From REBR01 sp033721915 (GTDB lineage: Bacteria > Pseudomonadota > Gammaproteobacteria > Pseudomonadales > Oleiphilaceae), in NCBI GenBank assembly GCA_033721915.1, contig JAWWAC010000019.1, positions 1-48,948 on the forward strand: a DNA stretch of 48,948 bases. Reading direction: 5' to 3'. The notes under the pieces were generated by a model that searched no databases, had not been told where the DNA came from, and saw nothing but the letters and a program-made list of their open reading frames with translations. The position numbers were made by a program, and so were the translations under genes. Positions 1-8,434 of the stretch are shown in pieces. The stretch's first letter is position 1, and every line of letters begins with the position of its first letter.

Positions 1-1339
1 CCTCGTCACAGCACTCCAGCTGCTTGTCCATGTTCTCCTTGATCAGCTGCATGGGCACGTGGCCCGGGCCCTCGATCATGCACTGCACATCGTGCTTCCA
101 GGCGATCTTGGTGAGCTCACCCAGTGTCTCCAGCTCCGCGAACTGGGCCTCGTCGTTGGCATCGGCAATGGAGCCGGGGCGCAGACCGTCACCCAGTGAG
201 AAGGCCACGTCGTACCGCTTCATGATCTCGCAGATGTCCTCGAAGTGGGTGTACAGGAAGCTCTCCTCATGGCGGGCCAGACACCACTTGGCCATGATGG
301 AGCCGCCCCGTGAGACGATGCCTGTGGTGCGTTTGGCGGTCATGGGCACGTGATGGAGTCGCACGCCGGCATGGATGGTGAAGTAGTCCACTCCCTGCTC
401 CGCCTGCTCGATCAGTGGGTCACGGAAGATCTCCCAGGTGAGGGCTTCCGCCTCGCCGTTGACCTTCTCCAGGGCCTGGTAGATGGGCACGGTGCCCACG
501 GGCACCGGTGAGTTGCGGATCAGCCACTCACGGGTCTCGTGAATGTCCTTGCCGGTGGACAGGTCCATGATGGTGTCGGAGCCCCAGCGGATGCCCCAGG
601 TGAGCTTGGCCACTTCCTCCTCGATGGAGGAGGTGACCGCGGAGTTGCCGATATTGCCGTTGATCTTCACCAGGAAGTTACGGCCGATGATCATGGGCTC
701 GGATTCCGGGTGGTTGATGTTGTTGGGGATAATGGCGCGGCCACGGGCCACCTCGTCCCGCACGAATTCCGGGGTGATGGTCTGGGGGATGGCGGCACCG
801 AAGCTCTCCCCGGGATGCTGGTGGCGCAGTAACTCGGCCACGGCCTCACGGCGCAGGTTCTCCCGGATGGCGATGAATTCCATTTCCGGTGTCACGATGC
901 CCTTGCGGGCGTAATGCATCTGGCTGACATTGCACCCGGCTTTGGCCACCCGGGGCTTGCGCAGGTGGCCGAAGCGCATGGCGTCCAGTCGCGGGTCGCG
1001 GCTGCGCCGCTTTGTGTATTCGGAGCTGAAGTCCTCCAGCTGCTCGGTGTCACCGCGCTCCTCGATCCAGGCCTGGCGCAGTGGCGCCAGACCGGCCCGC
1101 AGGTCAATGCTCGCCTCCGGGTCGGTGTAGGGGCCTGAGGTGTCGTACACCAGCACCGGGTCGTTTTTCTCGCCGCCCAGTTCCGTGGCGGTGTCACTGA
1201 GTGTGATCTCCCGCATGGGCACCCGGATATCCGGGCGGCTGCCGGTGACATAGACCTTGCGGGAGGCCGGTAACGGGTCTATGTGGGCCTGGTTGATGCG
1301 GGCGGTTTCGCTTAAAAAGTCGGTGGGTCTGGCACTCAT
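1..1339 (-). CDS. thiC: Phosphomethylpyrimidine synthase ThiC, 5' part (gene runs off the window)
   Basis: ThiC is a radical-SAM enzyme that rearranges aminoimidazole ribotide to HMP phosphate in thiamine synthesis. About 446 codons are visible from the ATG at 1339, opening MSARPTDFLSETARI. Family-typical stretches follow in order: GSRPDIRVPMREI, VYDTSGPYTDP, MHYARKGIVTPEMEFIAIREN, PNNINHPESEPMIIGR, VKINGNIGNSAV, TIHAGVRL, SRGGSIMAKWCL, FSLGDGLRPGSIADA and IEGPGHVPMQLI. The C-terminal CX2CX4C motif for the 4Fe-4S cluster lies outside the window. The gene is preceded by a TPP riboswitch, so it is controlled by the end product. No frameshift is seen. The identification is secure; only the 3' end is missing. 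Confidence 0.97.
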   Translation of the reverse strand, partial: MSARPTDFLSETARINQAHIDPLPASRKVYVTGSRPDIRVPMREITLSDTATELGGEKNDPVLVYDTSGPYTDPEASIDLRAGLAPLRQAWIEERGDTEQLEDFSSEYTKRRSRDPRLDAMRFGHLRKPRVAKAGCNVSQMHYARKGIVTPEMEFIAIRENLRREAVAELLRHQHPGESFGAAIPQTITPEFVRDEVARGRAIIPNNINHPESEPMIIGRNFLVKINGNIGNSAVTSSIEEEVAKLTWGIRWGSDTIMDLSTGKDIHETREWLIRNSPVPVGTVPIYQALEKVNGEAEALTWEIFRDPLIEQAEQGVDYFTIHAGVRLHHVPMTAKRTTGIVSRGGSIMAKWCLARHEESFLYTHFEDICEIMKRYDVAFSLGDGLRPGSIADANDEAQFAELETLGELTKIAWKHDVQCMIEGPGHVPMQLIKENMDKQLECCDE

Positions 1340-1498
1340 GATTCGATCCCCATTGATGGTGGCGCGGAAACGGTGATGCACCGGCGTCTGACCGGACATT
1401 CCGCAAAAGGGGCGAACAGAAACGACAGTTTGAAACGGCAGGCCTGACGGGCCGGAAAGAGTGGGCGGCATCAGCGGGGGAACCCCGGTACTGTGCCG

Positions 1499-1620
1499 TC
1501 TTGATTCCTACGCCGGTATTAACCGGATCAGGTCTGCGGGTTCTGCTTCTGCAATCTCAGCACCGCCGGCAGCCGATCAGGCATTTTCTCCTGAAGGCCC
1601 CCACGGGCACCCCGTCAAGA
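1499..1620 (-). ncRNA. TPP (THI-box) riboswitch in the thiC leader
   Basis: Read on the minus strand, the leader holds the THI-box landmarks in order: GGGGTGCCC (1613-1605), GCTGAGA, ACCCGCAGACCTGAT, then CCGGTTAATACCGGCGTAGG. A perfect 6-bp P1 stem (TCTTGA at 1620-1615 with TCAAGA at 1504-1499) closes the element. The P3 arm is extended and contains a CAGG/CCTG sub-hairpin. The aptamer ends about 160 nt before the thiC start. No T-tract terminator was found in between, so control at translation or by Rho is more likely than intrinsic termination (inference). Confidence 0.95.
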
Positions 1621-1654
1621 CAGTCGGGCCAAAGCCCGGTGTGTAACAGTGACG

Positions 1655-1683
1655 AGTCTAGAGATCGGCGTCGTTATTGTCCA
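1655..1683 (-). promoter_or_regulatory. Candidate sigma70 promoter for thiC
   Basis: On the minus strand TGGACA (1683-1678) and TAGACT (1660-1655) are separated by exactly 17 nt. They match the -35 and -10 consensus at 5 of 6 and 4 of 6 positions. Transcription would start near 1648, about 28 nt before the riboswitch P1 stem. No equally good promoter was found for the divergent tolC. Confidence 0.5.
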
Positions 1684-1776
1684 TAATGAGTCCGGTTTAT
1701 CGGGGAGCGATTTCTCCCCCCTTACAAGCAGGCACTGATGAGCAGCGTCCTGCCCAGCCTTGGCTAAGGAATACCC

Positions 1777-3204
1777 ATGAATAAAAAAGCACTTGCCGGC
1801 GTTTTTCTGGCACTGACATTCCCCCTCTCCACGGCCCAGGCCACCGGTCTTGTCACCGTCTATGAGCAGGCCCTGGCCTTTGATTCCGGTCTGGCGGCGG
1901 AGCGTTTCGCCTTCGAGGCGGAGTCCGAGGGTGTCGACCAGTCCAGAGCGGCCCTTCTGCCCCGCATCAACGCCTTTGCCGAGGCCAGCCGGGTGGACCG
2001 CACGGACCTGCTGGATGACTTCAGCCGCTACCGCTACGGGGTACGCCTCAACCAGCCCCTGTTCCGGGCCGACGCCTGGTACAACTTCCAGACCAGCAAG
2101 AACCTGAGCAAGCGGGCCCAGGCCGAGCTGTCCATGGCCCAGCAGGAGCTGATCCTTGAGGTGGCCACCCAGTACTTCGAGATCTTGCGGGCACAGGACA
2201 CACTGGATACCGCCATTGCCACGGAAGCCGCTCTGCGTCGTCAGTGGGAGCAGGCCCGGGAGCGCTTTAACGTGGGACTGATCGCCACCACCGAGGTGGA
2301 GGAGGCCCGCGCCGGCTACGACGCCAGCCAGTCCCGGCGTATCGCCGCGGAAAGCAACCTGGACATTGCCCGTGAGGAGCTGGCCCGCTTCACCGGGCGC
2401 TACCACGAGGAGCTGAACCGGCTGCGCACGGACTTCCCGGTGACACAGCCCGAACCGGCGGACCCAGAGGCCTGGATCGAGACGGCCATGATGCAGAACT
2501 GGTCCATACAGGCGGCACGCTTTGCCGTGGATGCCAGCGAAACGCAAGTGAAAGCCAGCCGTGCCGGACACTACCCGACACTGGATTTCAGCGCCGAGCT
2601 GGCCCGTGACTACCAGGGCGCCACCAGCCAGGACTTCGGCGGTGGCGGCGGCCAGCAGAGCCAGGTCTTTTCCGGCTCCAACCGCCGCACCGATACCATT
2701 GTCGCCCTGTCACTGAACGTGCCACTGTATTCCGGCGGCGGCACCAGCTCCGGTGTGCGTCGTGCCTCCGCCGAGCGCAACCGCAGCGAGCAGCTGCTGG
2801 AAAGCGCCCGCCGCAACGCCCGGCTGGGCACCCGCACCTTCTACCGCCAGATCAACACCAGCATCGAGACCCTCGGCGCACAGCGTCAGACCATTGTGTC
2901 ACGGCGCAGCGCACTGGACGCCACACGGGCCGGCTACGATGTGGGCACGCGCAATATCGTGGAGCTGCTGGATGCGGAACAGAATTACTACATCGCCCTG
3001 CGGGATTTCGCCGAGGCGCGCTACGACTACGTCATCAACACACTGCGCCTCAAACAGCAGGCCGGCCAGCTCAGCCCACAGGACCTGATTGACCTGGACC
3101 GCTGGCTGAGCGCATCGGCTCCGGGCATTGAGCAACTGGCCCGGGAAGTGACCCGTCAGGAGAAGCGCCGCCAGGAACAGAACGGTGAGGACGCCGGCGA
3201 GTAA
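1777..3204 (+). CDS. tolC: TolC-family outer-membrane efflux channel
   Basis: TolC trimers form the outer-membrane and periplasmic exit duct for type I secretion and tripartite drug efflux. The 475-residue product starts with a signal peptide (MNKKALAGVFLALTFPLSTAQA, cut after A22). It then shows the two OEP repeats, with long helical stretches such as QYFEILRAQDTLDTA and RYDYVINTLRLKQQAGQLS. The motif YDVGTRNIVELLDAEQNYY near the C-terminus is typical of TolC proper. AAGGA stands 7 nt before the ATG. The gene is divergent from thiC and convergent with waaA, and no inner-membrane pump or secretion partner is adjacent, so it probably serves several systems. Confidence 0.93.
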   Translation: MNKKALAGVFLALTFPLSTAQATGLVTVYEQALAFDSGLAAERFAFEAESEGVDQSRAALLPRINAFAEASRVDRTDLLDDFSRYRYGVRLNQPLFRADAWYNFQTSKNLSKRAQAELSMAQQELILEVATQYFEILRAQDTLDTAIATEAALRRQWEQARERFNVGLIATTEVEEARAGYDASQSRRIAAESNLDIAREELARFTGRYHEELNRLRTDFPVTQPEPADPEAWIETAMMQNWSIQAARFAVDASETQVKASRAGHYPTLDFSAELARDYQGATSQDFGGGGGQQSQVFSGSNRRTDTIVALSLNVPLYSGGGTSSGVRRASAERNRSEQLLESARRNARLGTRTFYRQINTSIETLGAQRQTIVSRRSALDATRAGYDVGTRNIVELLDAEQNYYIALRDFAEARYDYVINTLRLKQQAGQLSPQDLIDLDRWLSASAPGIEQLAREVTRQEKRRQEQNGEDAGE

Positions 3205-3208
3205 CGCC

Positions 3209-3234
3209 ACCATGACCGGTTAACCGGTCATGGT
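3209..3234. terminator. 26-bp perfect palindrome at the tolC/waaA convergent junction
   Basis: Bases 3209-3234 form a perfect palindrome with 13-bp arms centred on TT/AA at 3221/3222. It begins 5 nt after the tolC stop and overlaps the last codons and the TAA stop of waaA. RNA from either strand would fold into the same hairpin. No long T-tract follows on either side, so its role as a bidirectional terminator or 3'-end stabiliser is inferred. Confidence 0.5.
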
Positions 3235-4488
3235 CAGCGCCTGATCCAGTCCGGACTGCAGACGCTCCAGCGCACCTCGGTTGGCGGCCACCACCGCCAT
3301 GGCCGACGCGCCAATGGCCCTGCGCCGGTCCGGGGTATCCATCAGCTCGATCAGTTGCTGCTGCAGCGTCCCGGCGTCCGTCACCGTCACGAGCCCGCCA
3401 TTGTCACTGAGCCGCTGGCACACCGTGGCAAAGTTGAACACGTGGGGCCCGACAATCACCGGCAGCCCCCAGGCCGCCGGCTCCAGTGGATTGTGGCCGC
3501 CGCGGCGAATCAGTGAGCCCCCCACAAAGGCCAGGTCGGACGCACCGAACAGCATCAGCAGCTCCCCCATGGTATCCCCCAGATACCCGGCGCAGCGCTG
3601 GGGCGAGGTGCCCCTGGAGCGGCGGTTCAGTGACAGCCCGGCGGAGCGCACACGTCTGGCCACCGCATCAAACCGCTCCGGGTGTCGTGGCACCAGAATC
3701 AGCACCGCCTCCGGGTGGCGCTCCCGCAGGGCCTTGTGGGCCTCCAGCAGGATCTCCTCCTCCCCTTCATGGGTGCTGGCGGCAATCCACACTGGGCGCG
3801 ACCCCAGTGATTCCCGCAGCGTGGCCGCCGCGGCCCGGGTTTTCTCCCCCACTGCCACGTCGTACTTGATGCTGCCGGTCACGGTGACCTTCTCAGGAGC
3901 CACGCCCAGTGCCCGGAAACGACGGGCATCCGCCTCGGACTGTGCGGCAATCCAGAGCAGTTTGCGGAATACCGGACGGGCCAGGAACGACACTTTCCGG
4001 TAGCCCCTGGCGGAGCCTTCGGAGAGACGGGCATTGGCCAGTATCACGGGGATGTCCCGCCGGTGACACTGGCTGACGATATTGGGCCACACCTCGGTTT
4101 CCATCACCACCAGCAGTGAGGGATTCACCCGCCGGAGAAAACGACGCACCAGATGGGGCAGGTCGAAGGGCACATAGGCATGATCCACGCTGCTACCCAG
4201 TGTGGCCTCGACCCGCTCCGATCCGGTGGGGGTCATGGTGGTCACCAGGATCCGCCGCTCCGGGTGCTGCCTCTGGATACCCCGAATCAGGGGGATGGCC
4301 GCCAGGGTTTCCCCCACCGAGACCGCATGCACCCAGATCACACCGTTGCCGTTCATCGCCGGCACATGGCCGAAACGCTCCTTCCAGCGACGGCCATAGG
4401 CCGGATCCCTCAGGGTGCGCCAGGCAAGCATTCCCAGTATGAAGGGGAAGGCGAGGTAGAGTAACAAGGAATAAATCAGGCGCCCCAT
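3220..4488 (-). CDS. waaA: Lipid IVA Kdo transferase WaaA (KdtA)
   Basis: WaaA moves Kdo from CMP-Kdo to the lipid A precursor on the cytoplasmic face of the inner membrane, starting the LPS inner core. The 422-residue product opens with a membrane anchor (MGRLIYSLLLYLAFPFILG), then IWVHAVSVGET with the expected catalytic Glu near residue 60, VVMETEVWPNI, and a C-terminal CMP-Kdo-binding half with FVGGSLIRRGGHNPLEPAAW. The start at 4488 is preferred over an upstream in-frame start at 4530 because the family begins at this membrane helix and GGGAA lies just upstream. LPS-type glycosyltransferase genes follow on the opposite strand. Confidence 0.95.
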   Translation of the reverse strand: MGRLIYSLLLYLAFPFILGMLAWRTLRDPAYGRRWKERFGHVPAMNGNGVIWVHAVSVGETLAAIPLIRGIQRQHPERRILVTTMTPTGSERVEATLGSSVDHAYVPFDLPHLVRRFLRRVNPSLLVVMETEVWPNIVSQCHRRDIPVILANARLSEGSARGYRKVSFLARPVFRKLLWIAAQSEADARRFRALGVAPEKVTVTGSIKYDVAVGEKTRAAAATLRESLGSRPVWIAASTHEGEEEILLEAHKALRERHPEAVLILVPRHPERFDAVARRVRSAGLSLNRRSRGTSPQRCAGYLGDTMGELLMLFGASDLAFVGGSLIRRGGHNPLEPAAWGLPVIVGPHVFNFATVCQRLSDNGGLVTVTDAGTLQQQLIELMDTPDRRRAIGASAMAVVAANRGALERLQSGLDQALTMTG

Positions 4489-4583
4489 GGCAGCGTTCCC
4501 TTTGCGGCTTTCTCTATGCGACAGTGGCACAGGACAGTACCATGTCAGCCTGGCTTTTCAATCACTAAAGGCTGTCACCCACT

Positions 4584-5552
4584 ATGCCCCCGACCCCGGC
4601 GCCCCCTGTGATCTGGCTTCTGAGCGACTCACGCCCAGGGCACCAGAGCCAGTTGCGGGGTCTTGGGGAGCGTCTGGAGGCCCGTCTCTGGGCACGGATT
4701 CACACCATCGAGGCCGGCCATTACCCATTGTCCCTTTGGCAGACCCTCATCGGGCGGATGCCATTGCCAACGGCCCCTTTGCCATCACTGCTGCTGGCCG
4801 CCGGCCATGGCAGCCACCGTTTGCTGCTGGCTCTGCGGCGTCGGCTGAGGGTGCCGGGGGTGGTGCTGATGACCCCCTCATTCCCGCTGTCCTGGGTGGA
4901 CGGGGCCATTATACCGGCCCATGACCGTCCCCGGCAGAGTGAAAGGGTGCTGACGGTGCAGGGCGTGCTCAACAAGGCCAGGCCGGTGACGCGTCTGAGC
5001 CCCCATCACAGGGGGCTGGTCCTGCTCGGGGGACCGAGCCGCCATTACCACTGGGACAACACGTCACTGGCCGGACAGATACGACAGCTGTGCCGGCTTT
5101 ACCCTCATTGGCAATGGACACTGGCCAGTTCAAGACGCACTCCCCGGCCGCTGATGGCCGCCCTTGAGGACCAGCCCGCACTGACCCGGGTGGCGGCGGA
5201 AGACACCGACCCTGACTGGCTGTTACAGCAGCTGAGGGACAGCCGCGCCGTCTGGGTGACACCGGACTCCGTCTCCATGATCAGCGAAGCCCTCACCAGC
5301 GCACTGCCCACAGGGCTGCTGGCACTGGCACCGAAGGGGCGCAGCCGCGTGGCCCGTGGCGTTCAGGCCATGGCCGATCAGGGGCTGTTGCCTGTCTGGC
5401 CGGATCATCAGGCGGTCATGGCCGGCCAGGCACCCGGGCCGGCGCTCCAGGAGGCGGACCGTGCGGCCCTGTGGCTGGCACAGCGCTTTTTCCCCCAGCA
5501 TCCGGTGCGGGACACTGACGGCCGCCCGGCTGAAAATCCGGACGCCTCATGA
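4584..5552 (+). CDS. ELM1-family protein (mitochondrial-fission ELM1-like)
   Basis: The 322-residue product matches the ELM1 family, named for plant mitochondrial-fission proteins but common in Proteobacteria next to LPS genes. The hallmark start is IWLLSDSRPGHQSQLRGLGE. Further family-like segments are GVVLMTPSFPLSWVDGAIIPAHD, LVLLGGPSRHYHWD and WVTPDSVSMISEALTSALPTGLLAL; the last resembles the nucleotide-sugar-binding half of GT-B glycosyltransferases. No signal peptide is seen. It is the first gene of a four-gene operon with two GT4 enzymes and a YrbL-like protein, and lies 95 bp from divergent waaA. A role in LPS-core assembly is inferred from fold and position; the biochemical function is unknown. 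Confidence 0.8.
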   Translation: MPPTPAPPVIWLLSDSRPGHQSQLRGLGERLEARLWARIHTIEAGHYPLSLWQTLIGRMPLPTAPLPSLLLAAGHGSHRLLLALRRRLRVPGVVLMTPSFPLSWVDGAIIPAHDRPRQSERVLTVQGVLNKARPVTRLSPHHRGLVLLGGPSRHYHWDNTSLAGQIRQLCRLYPHWQWTLASSRRTPRPLMAALEDQPALTRVAAEDTDPDWLLQQLRDSRAVWVTPDSVSMISEALTSALPTGLLALAPKGRSRVARGVQAMADQGLLPVWPDHQAVMAGQAPGPALQEADRAALWLAQRFFPQHPVRDTDGRPAENPDAS

Positions 5553-5562
5553 GGAGACAGCC

Positions 5563-6669
5563 ATGAGAGTCCTGCAGGTGCTGCCGGCACTGAACAGCGG
5601 TGGTGTGGAGAGAGGCACACTGGAACTGGCCCGTGAACTGGTGAGGGCGGGCCACGAATCACTGGTGCTCTCCAGTGGCGGGCGCCTGGTGCAGCAACTG
5701 GAGGCGGAGGGTTCCAGGCACCTGTGCCTTCCCGTGGAGCGCAAGTCACTCAGTGCCTTTGCCCGTATCCGGCCTGTGCGCCGCTTGCTGCGGCAGTGGG
5801 CCCCGGACATTGTCCATGTGCGCTCACGGCTGCCAGCCTGGATCGTCTGGCTGGCCTGGCGGGGCATGAACCCGGCAAGGCGCCCGCGTCTGGTCAGCAC
5901 CTTCCACGGGCTCTACTCCGTGAACCGCTACTCCGCCATCATGGCCCGTGGCGAGCGCATCATCGCCATTTCCGAAACGGTGCAGCGCTATATCGAGACC
6001 CACTACGCTCCGGAACCGGAGCGGCTGCACCGGATCGACCGGGGCCTGGACACCAGCGCCTTTTACCCGGCCAGCCCGGAGTCCGCCTGGCAGGCGGATT
6101 TCTACCGCACCTTCCCGGAGGCCCGGAGCAAGAAGCTGCTACTGATGCCGGGACGGCTGAGCCGCTGGAAGGGTCAGATGCACTTCCTGGACCTGATGGC
6201 CCGACTGGTCCCTGACCAGCCCCGTTTGCACGGGCTGATCGTGGGTGACGCGGAACCGGAAAAAGCCCACTACCGCCAGCAGCTGCAGGAACGGACACAG
6301 TCACTGGGCCTGTCCGGCCGGGTCAGCTTTGCCGGGCACCGCAGTGACATGCCAGAGCTGTACCGCCAGGCGGATCTGGTCTGCCACCTTTCCGACAAGC
6401 CCGAACCCTTTGGCCGCACCGTCACCGAGGCACTGGCCTGTGGCACACCGGTTCTGGCCTTTGACCGTGGCGGCGCCGGTGAATCACTGGCCGCCTGCTA
6501 CCCGAAGGGGCTGGTGCCGCCGGAGGATCTGGACCTCTGTGCGGCCAGGGTGCCTGAGCTGATCGCCGAAGGAGGCCAGTCCATCCGCATCCCCGACCGG
6601 CTGACACTGGACCACCAGCTGGAGGCCACACTGGGGGTCTACCGGCAACTGCTGGCGGAGCGCCGCTGA
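5563..6669 (+). CDS. GT4 glycosyltransferase, probably LPS core
   Basis: This 368-residue GT-B-fold enzyme has the N-terminal signature VLQVLPALNSGGVERGTLELARELV, typical of GT4 enzymes acting on envelope glycans. The C-terminal half has LMPGRLSRWKGQMHFLDLM, SFAGHRSDMPELYRQADLV, and the donor-binding motif EPFGRTVTEALACGTPVLAF, equivalent to the EX7E region. The start at 5563 is preceded by GAGGAG and lies 10 nt after the previous gene; an in-frame start further upstream would overlap that gene. Donor and acceptor sugars cannot be read from sequence. It is probably a cytoplasmic-face enzyme elongating the core oligosaccharide. Confidence 0.88.
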   Translation: MRVLQVLPALNSGGVERGTLELARELVRAGHESLVLSSGGRLVQQLEAEGSRHLCLPVERKSLSAFARIRPVRRLLRQWAPDIVHVRSRLPAWIVWLAWRGMNPARRPRLVSTFHGLYSVNRYSAIMARGERIIAISETVQRYIETHYAPEPERLHRIDRGLDTSAFYPASPESAWQADFYRTFPEARSKKLLLMPGRLSRWKGQMHFLDLMARLVPDQPRLHGLIVGDAEPEKAHYRQQLQERTQSLGLSGRVSFAGHRSDMPELYRQADLVCHLSDKPEPFGRTVTEALACGTPVLAFDRGGAGESLAACYPKGLVPPEDLDLCAARVPELIAEGGQSIRIPDRLTLDHQLEATLGVYRQLLAERR

Positions 6670-6671
6670 CC

Positions 6672-7388
6672 ATGTCCAGCCCGTCACCAATGCCCCTGTC
6701 ACTGATACAGCAGGCCCCCTTTGCCCGCGGCGGCAACCGTCTGTGCTTTGTCCATCCTTGGGACAGCGGACGCTGCATCAAGGTGAGGCGGCCGGACTAC
6801 CCGTTGCAGGCACTGCGCCGTGACAAGGGTTTCCCGAGAAACCTCAAGCCCCTGTCCGCCTTTGACGACAACGCCGAGGAATACCGGGTGCTGCTGGGCT
6901 TTCAGCGCCGGCAGGGAGAGTCGGTGTTCCGCCATGTCAGCCGCTGTCACGGTTTTGTGGACACGGACCTGGGGCCCGGACTGGTCAATGAGCTGGTCCG
7001 TAACCCGGACGGGCACATTGCCCCCACCCTGAAATGGTACCTTTGGCAGCATGGAACGGGTGAGGACCTGGAACGGGCGGTCAGCGATCTGATCCGTTGC
7101 TGGCGTGACCTGAGAGTCCCTTCCAGGGAGCTGCTCTTGCACAACATCGTGGTGCAGAGCGACCCGGATGGACGGGTGCGCCGTCTGGTGGTGATCGACG
7201 GTCTGGGCAGCCCGCTGCTGCTGCCCTTTCACTGGCTGCCAACGGGGCGCCAGAGGGCACGGGTGGAGCGGGTCATCGCCCGCTTCCGTGAGCGCCTTGA
7301 GCAGCTGGCGCAACGGCGCCGTCAGGGGGGTGACTTCCCCGGACTGAGAGGCCATCTGCTGCATTCAGGAAAGGAGCCGCAACCATGA
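6672..7388 (+). CDS. YrbL-like (PhoP regulatory network) kinase-fold protein
   Basis: The 238-residue product resembles YrbL, a small protein-kinase-like fold family named from the E. coli PhoP regulon. Visible features are a glycine-containing N-lobe (FARGGNRLCFVHPWDSGRCIKVRR) with a Lys in the position expected for nucleotide contact, GPGLVNELVRNPDG, a catalytic-loop-like LLLHNIVVQ in place of HxDxxxxN, and VIDGLGS in place of the DFG region. It starts 2 nt after the upstream glycosyltransferase stop and overlaps the next gene by 4 nt (ATGA), so translation is coupled. Similar genes occur in LPS-core clusters, where kinase-fold proteins such as WaaP phosphorylate heptose. That role is inferred, not shown. 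Confidence 0.75.
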   Translation: MSSPSPMPLSLIQQAPFARGGNRLCFVHPWDSGRCIKVRRPDYPLQALRRDKGFPRNLKPLSAFDDNAEEYRVLLGFQRRQGESVFRHVSRCHGFVDTDLGPGLVNELVRNPDGHIAPTLKWYLWQHGTGEDLERAVSDLIRCWRDLRVPSRELLLHNIVVQSDPDGRVRRLVVIDGLGSPLLLPFHWLPTGRQRARVERVIARFRERLEQLAQRRRQGGDFPGLRGHLLHSGKEPQP

Positions 7389-8425
7389 CAGTCCGACTGG
7401 CCCAGGTACTGGCCGGTGGTGAGAAAGGCGGTGCCGAGAACTTCTTTGTGCGACTGGGCGGCGCCCTGGCGCCGGTGCCGGGGCTGGAGCAACGGGCCTT
7501 TCTGCGCCCCCACCCGGACCGGTTCAGGGCCCTGGAGGGGGCCGGCGTGCCCTGCAACGGCTTCCGCTTCGGCGGCCCGCTGCACTGGCTGGACCGGGCC
7601 CGATACCGCCATGCACTGAGAGGCTTCCGGCCCGATGTGGTCATGACCTGGATGAACCGGGCCACCGCCGCCACCCCCAGCGGGGATTACCAGCTGGTGG
7701 CGCGGCTGGGTAGTGACTACAACCTCAAGTACTACCGCCATTGCGACCACTGGATCGGTATCTCCAGGGGGCTCTGTGACTACCTGGTGGACGGTGGCAT
7801 GCCCGCTGAACGGGTCCACCATGTGCCCAATTTCGCCAGCGAGACCCCCACGGTGCCGGTGTCACGCACCGCCTTTGACACCCCGGACGGGGCGCCACTG
7901 ATACTGGCGGCCGGGCGGCTGCACGAGACCAAGGGCTTTGATGTGCTGATCCGGGCCATGGCGGGAATTCCGGACGCGGTGCTGTGGCTGGCCGGCGAGG
8001 GGCCGGAGGAGCCGGCCCTGAAATCACTGGCGGGGCAGCTGGGCGTGGGTGACCGGGTGCGTTTTCTGGGCTGGTGGCAGAATATCGCCAGTCTGCTGCA
8101 GACGGTGGACCTGTTTGTCTGTCCATCGCGCCATGAGGGCCTGGGGTCGGTGGTGCTGGAGGCCTGGGCCAATGGCTGTCCCATTGTGGCCACCCGCGCA
8201 CAGGGGCCTGAGGAGCTGATTGAGCCGGGTGAGACCGGACTGCTGACCCCGGTGGACGAGGCGCCGGCACTGCAACAGGCGGTGCGGGCGCTGATCGGGG
8301 ACCCGCCCTTGAGAAGCAGGCTGGCAGCCCATGCCAGGGCCCGTTACCAGGCCCATTACAGCCAGTCGGTGATCCTGGAGCGGTACCGGGAACTGCTGTC
8401 CCGGATCAGTGGCCGCCCTCTGTAG
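7385..8425 (+). CDS. GT4 glycosyltransferase, second of the cluster
   Basis: The 346-residue GT-B enzyme begins RLAQVLAGGEKGGAENFFVRLG, the usual GT4 nucleotide-binding opening. It has a shortened N-terminal domain (RPDVVMTWMNRAT) and then LAAGRLHETKGFDVLIRAM, RFLGWWQNIASLLQTVDLFVCPSRHEGLGSVVLEAWANGCPIVAT and GETGLLTPVDE, which form the UDP- or ADP-sugar site. It overlaps the upstream YrbL-like gene by ATGA and ends the operon. Convergent ilvE lies 6 nt away across a palindrome. It most resembles enzymes adding hexoses or N-acetylhexosamines to LPS core; the exact linkage is not predictable. Confidence 0.88.
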   Translation: MTVRLAQVLAGGEKGGAENFFVRLGGALAPVPGLEQRAFLRPHPDRFRALEGAGVPCNGFRFGGPLHWLDRARYRHALRGFRPDVVMTWMNRATAATPSGDYQLVARLGSDYNLKYYRHCDHWIGISRGLCDYLVDGGMPAERVHHVPNFASETPTVPVSRTAFDTPDGAPLILAAGRLHETKGFDVLIRAMAGIPDAVLWLAGEGPEEPALKSLAGQLGVGDRVRFLGWWQNIASLLQTVDLFVCPSRHEGLGSVVLEAWANGCPIVATRAQGPEELIEPGETGLLTPVDEAPALQQAVRALIGDPPLRSRLAAHARARYQAHYSQSVILERYRELLSRISGRPL

Positions 8426-8434
8426 ACCGGTCTA
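8423..8434. repeat. 12-bp palindrome containing both stop codons of a convergent pair
   Basis: TAGACCGGTCTA is a perfect palindrome. Its left TAG is the stop of the plus-strand glycosyltransferase and its right half, read on the minus strand, gives the TAG stop of ilvE. It may form a short bidirectional hairpin, but it has no T-tract and could be coincidental. Confidence 0.5.

Noticed and set aside
1615..2571. Long antisense reading frame opposite tolC
   Set aside because: It mirrors the tolC codon pattern, lacks any recognisable motif, and tolC is certain; long antisense frames are expected in GC-rich DNA.
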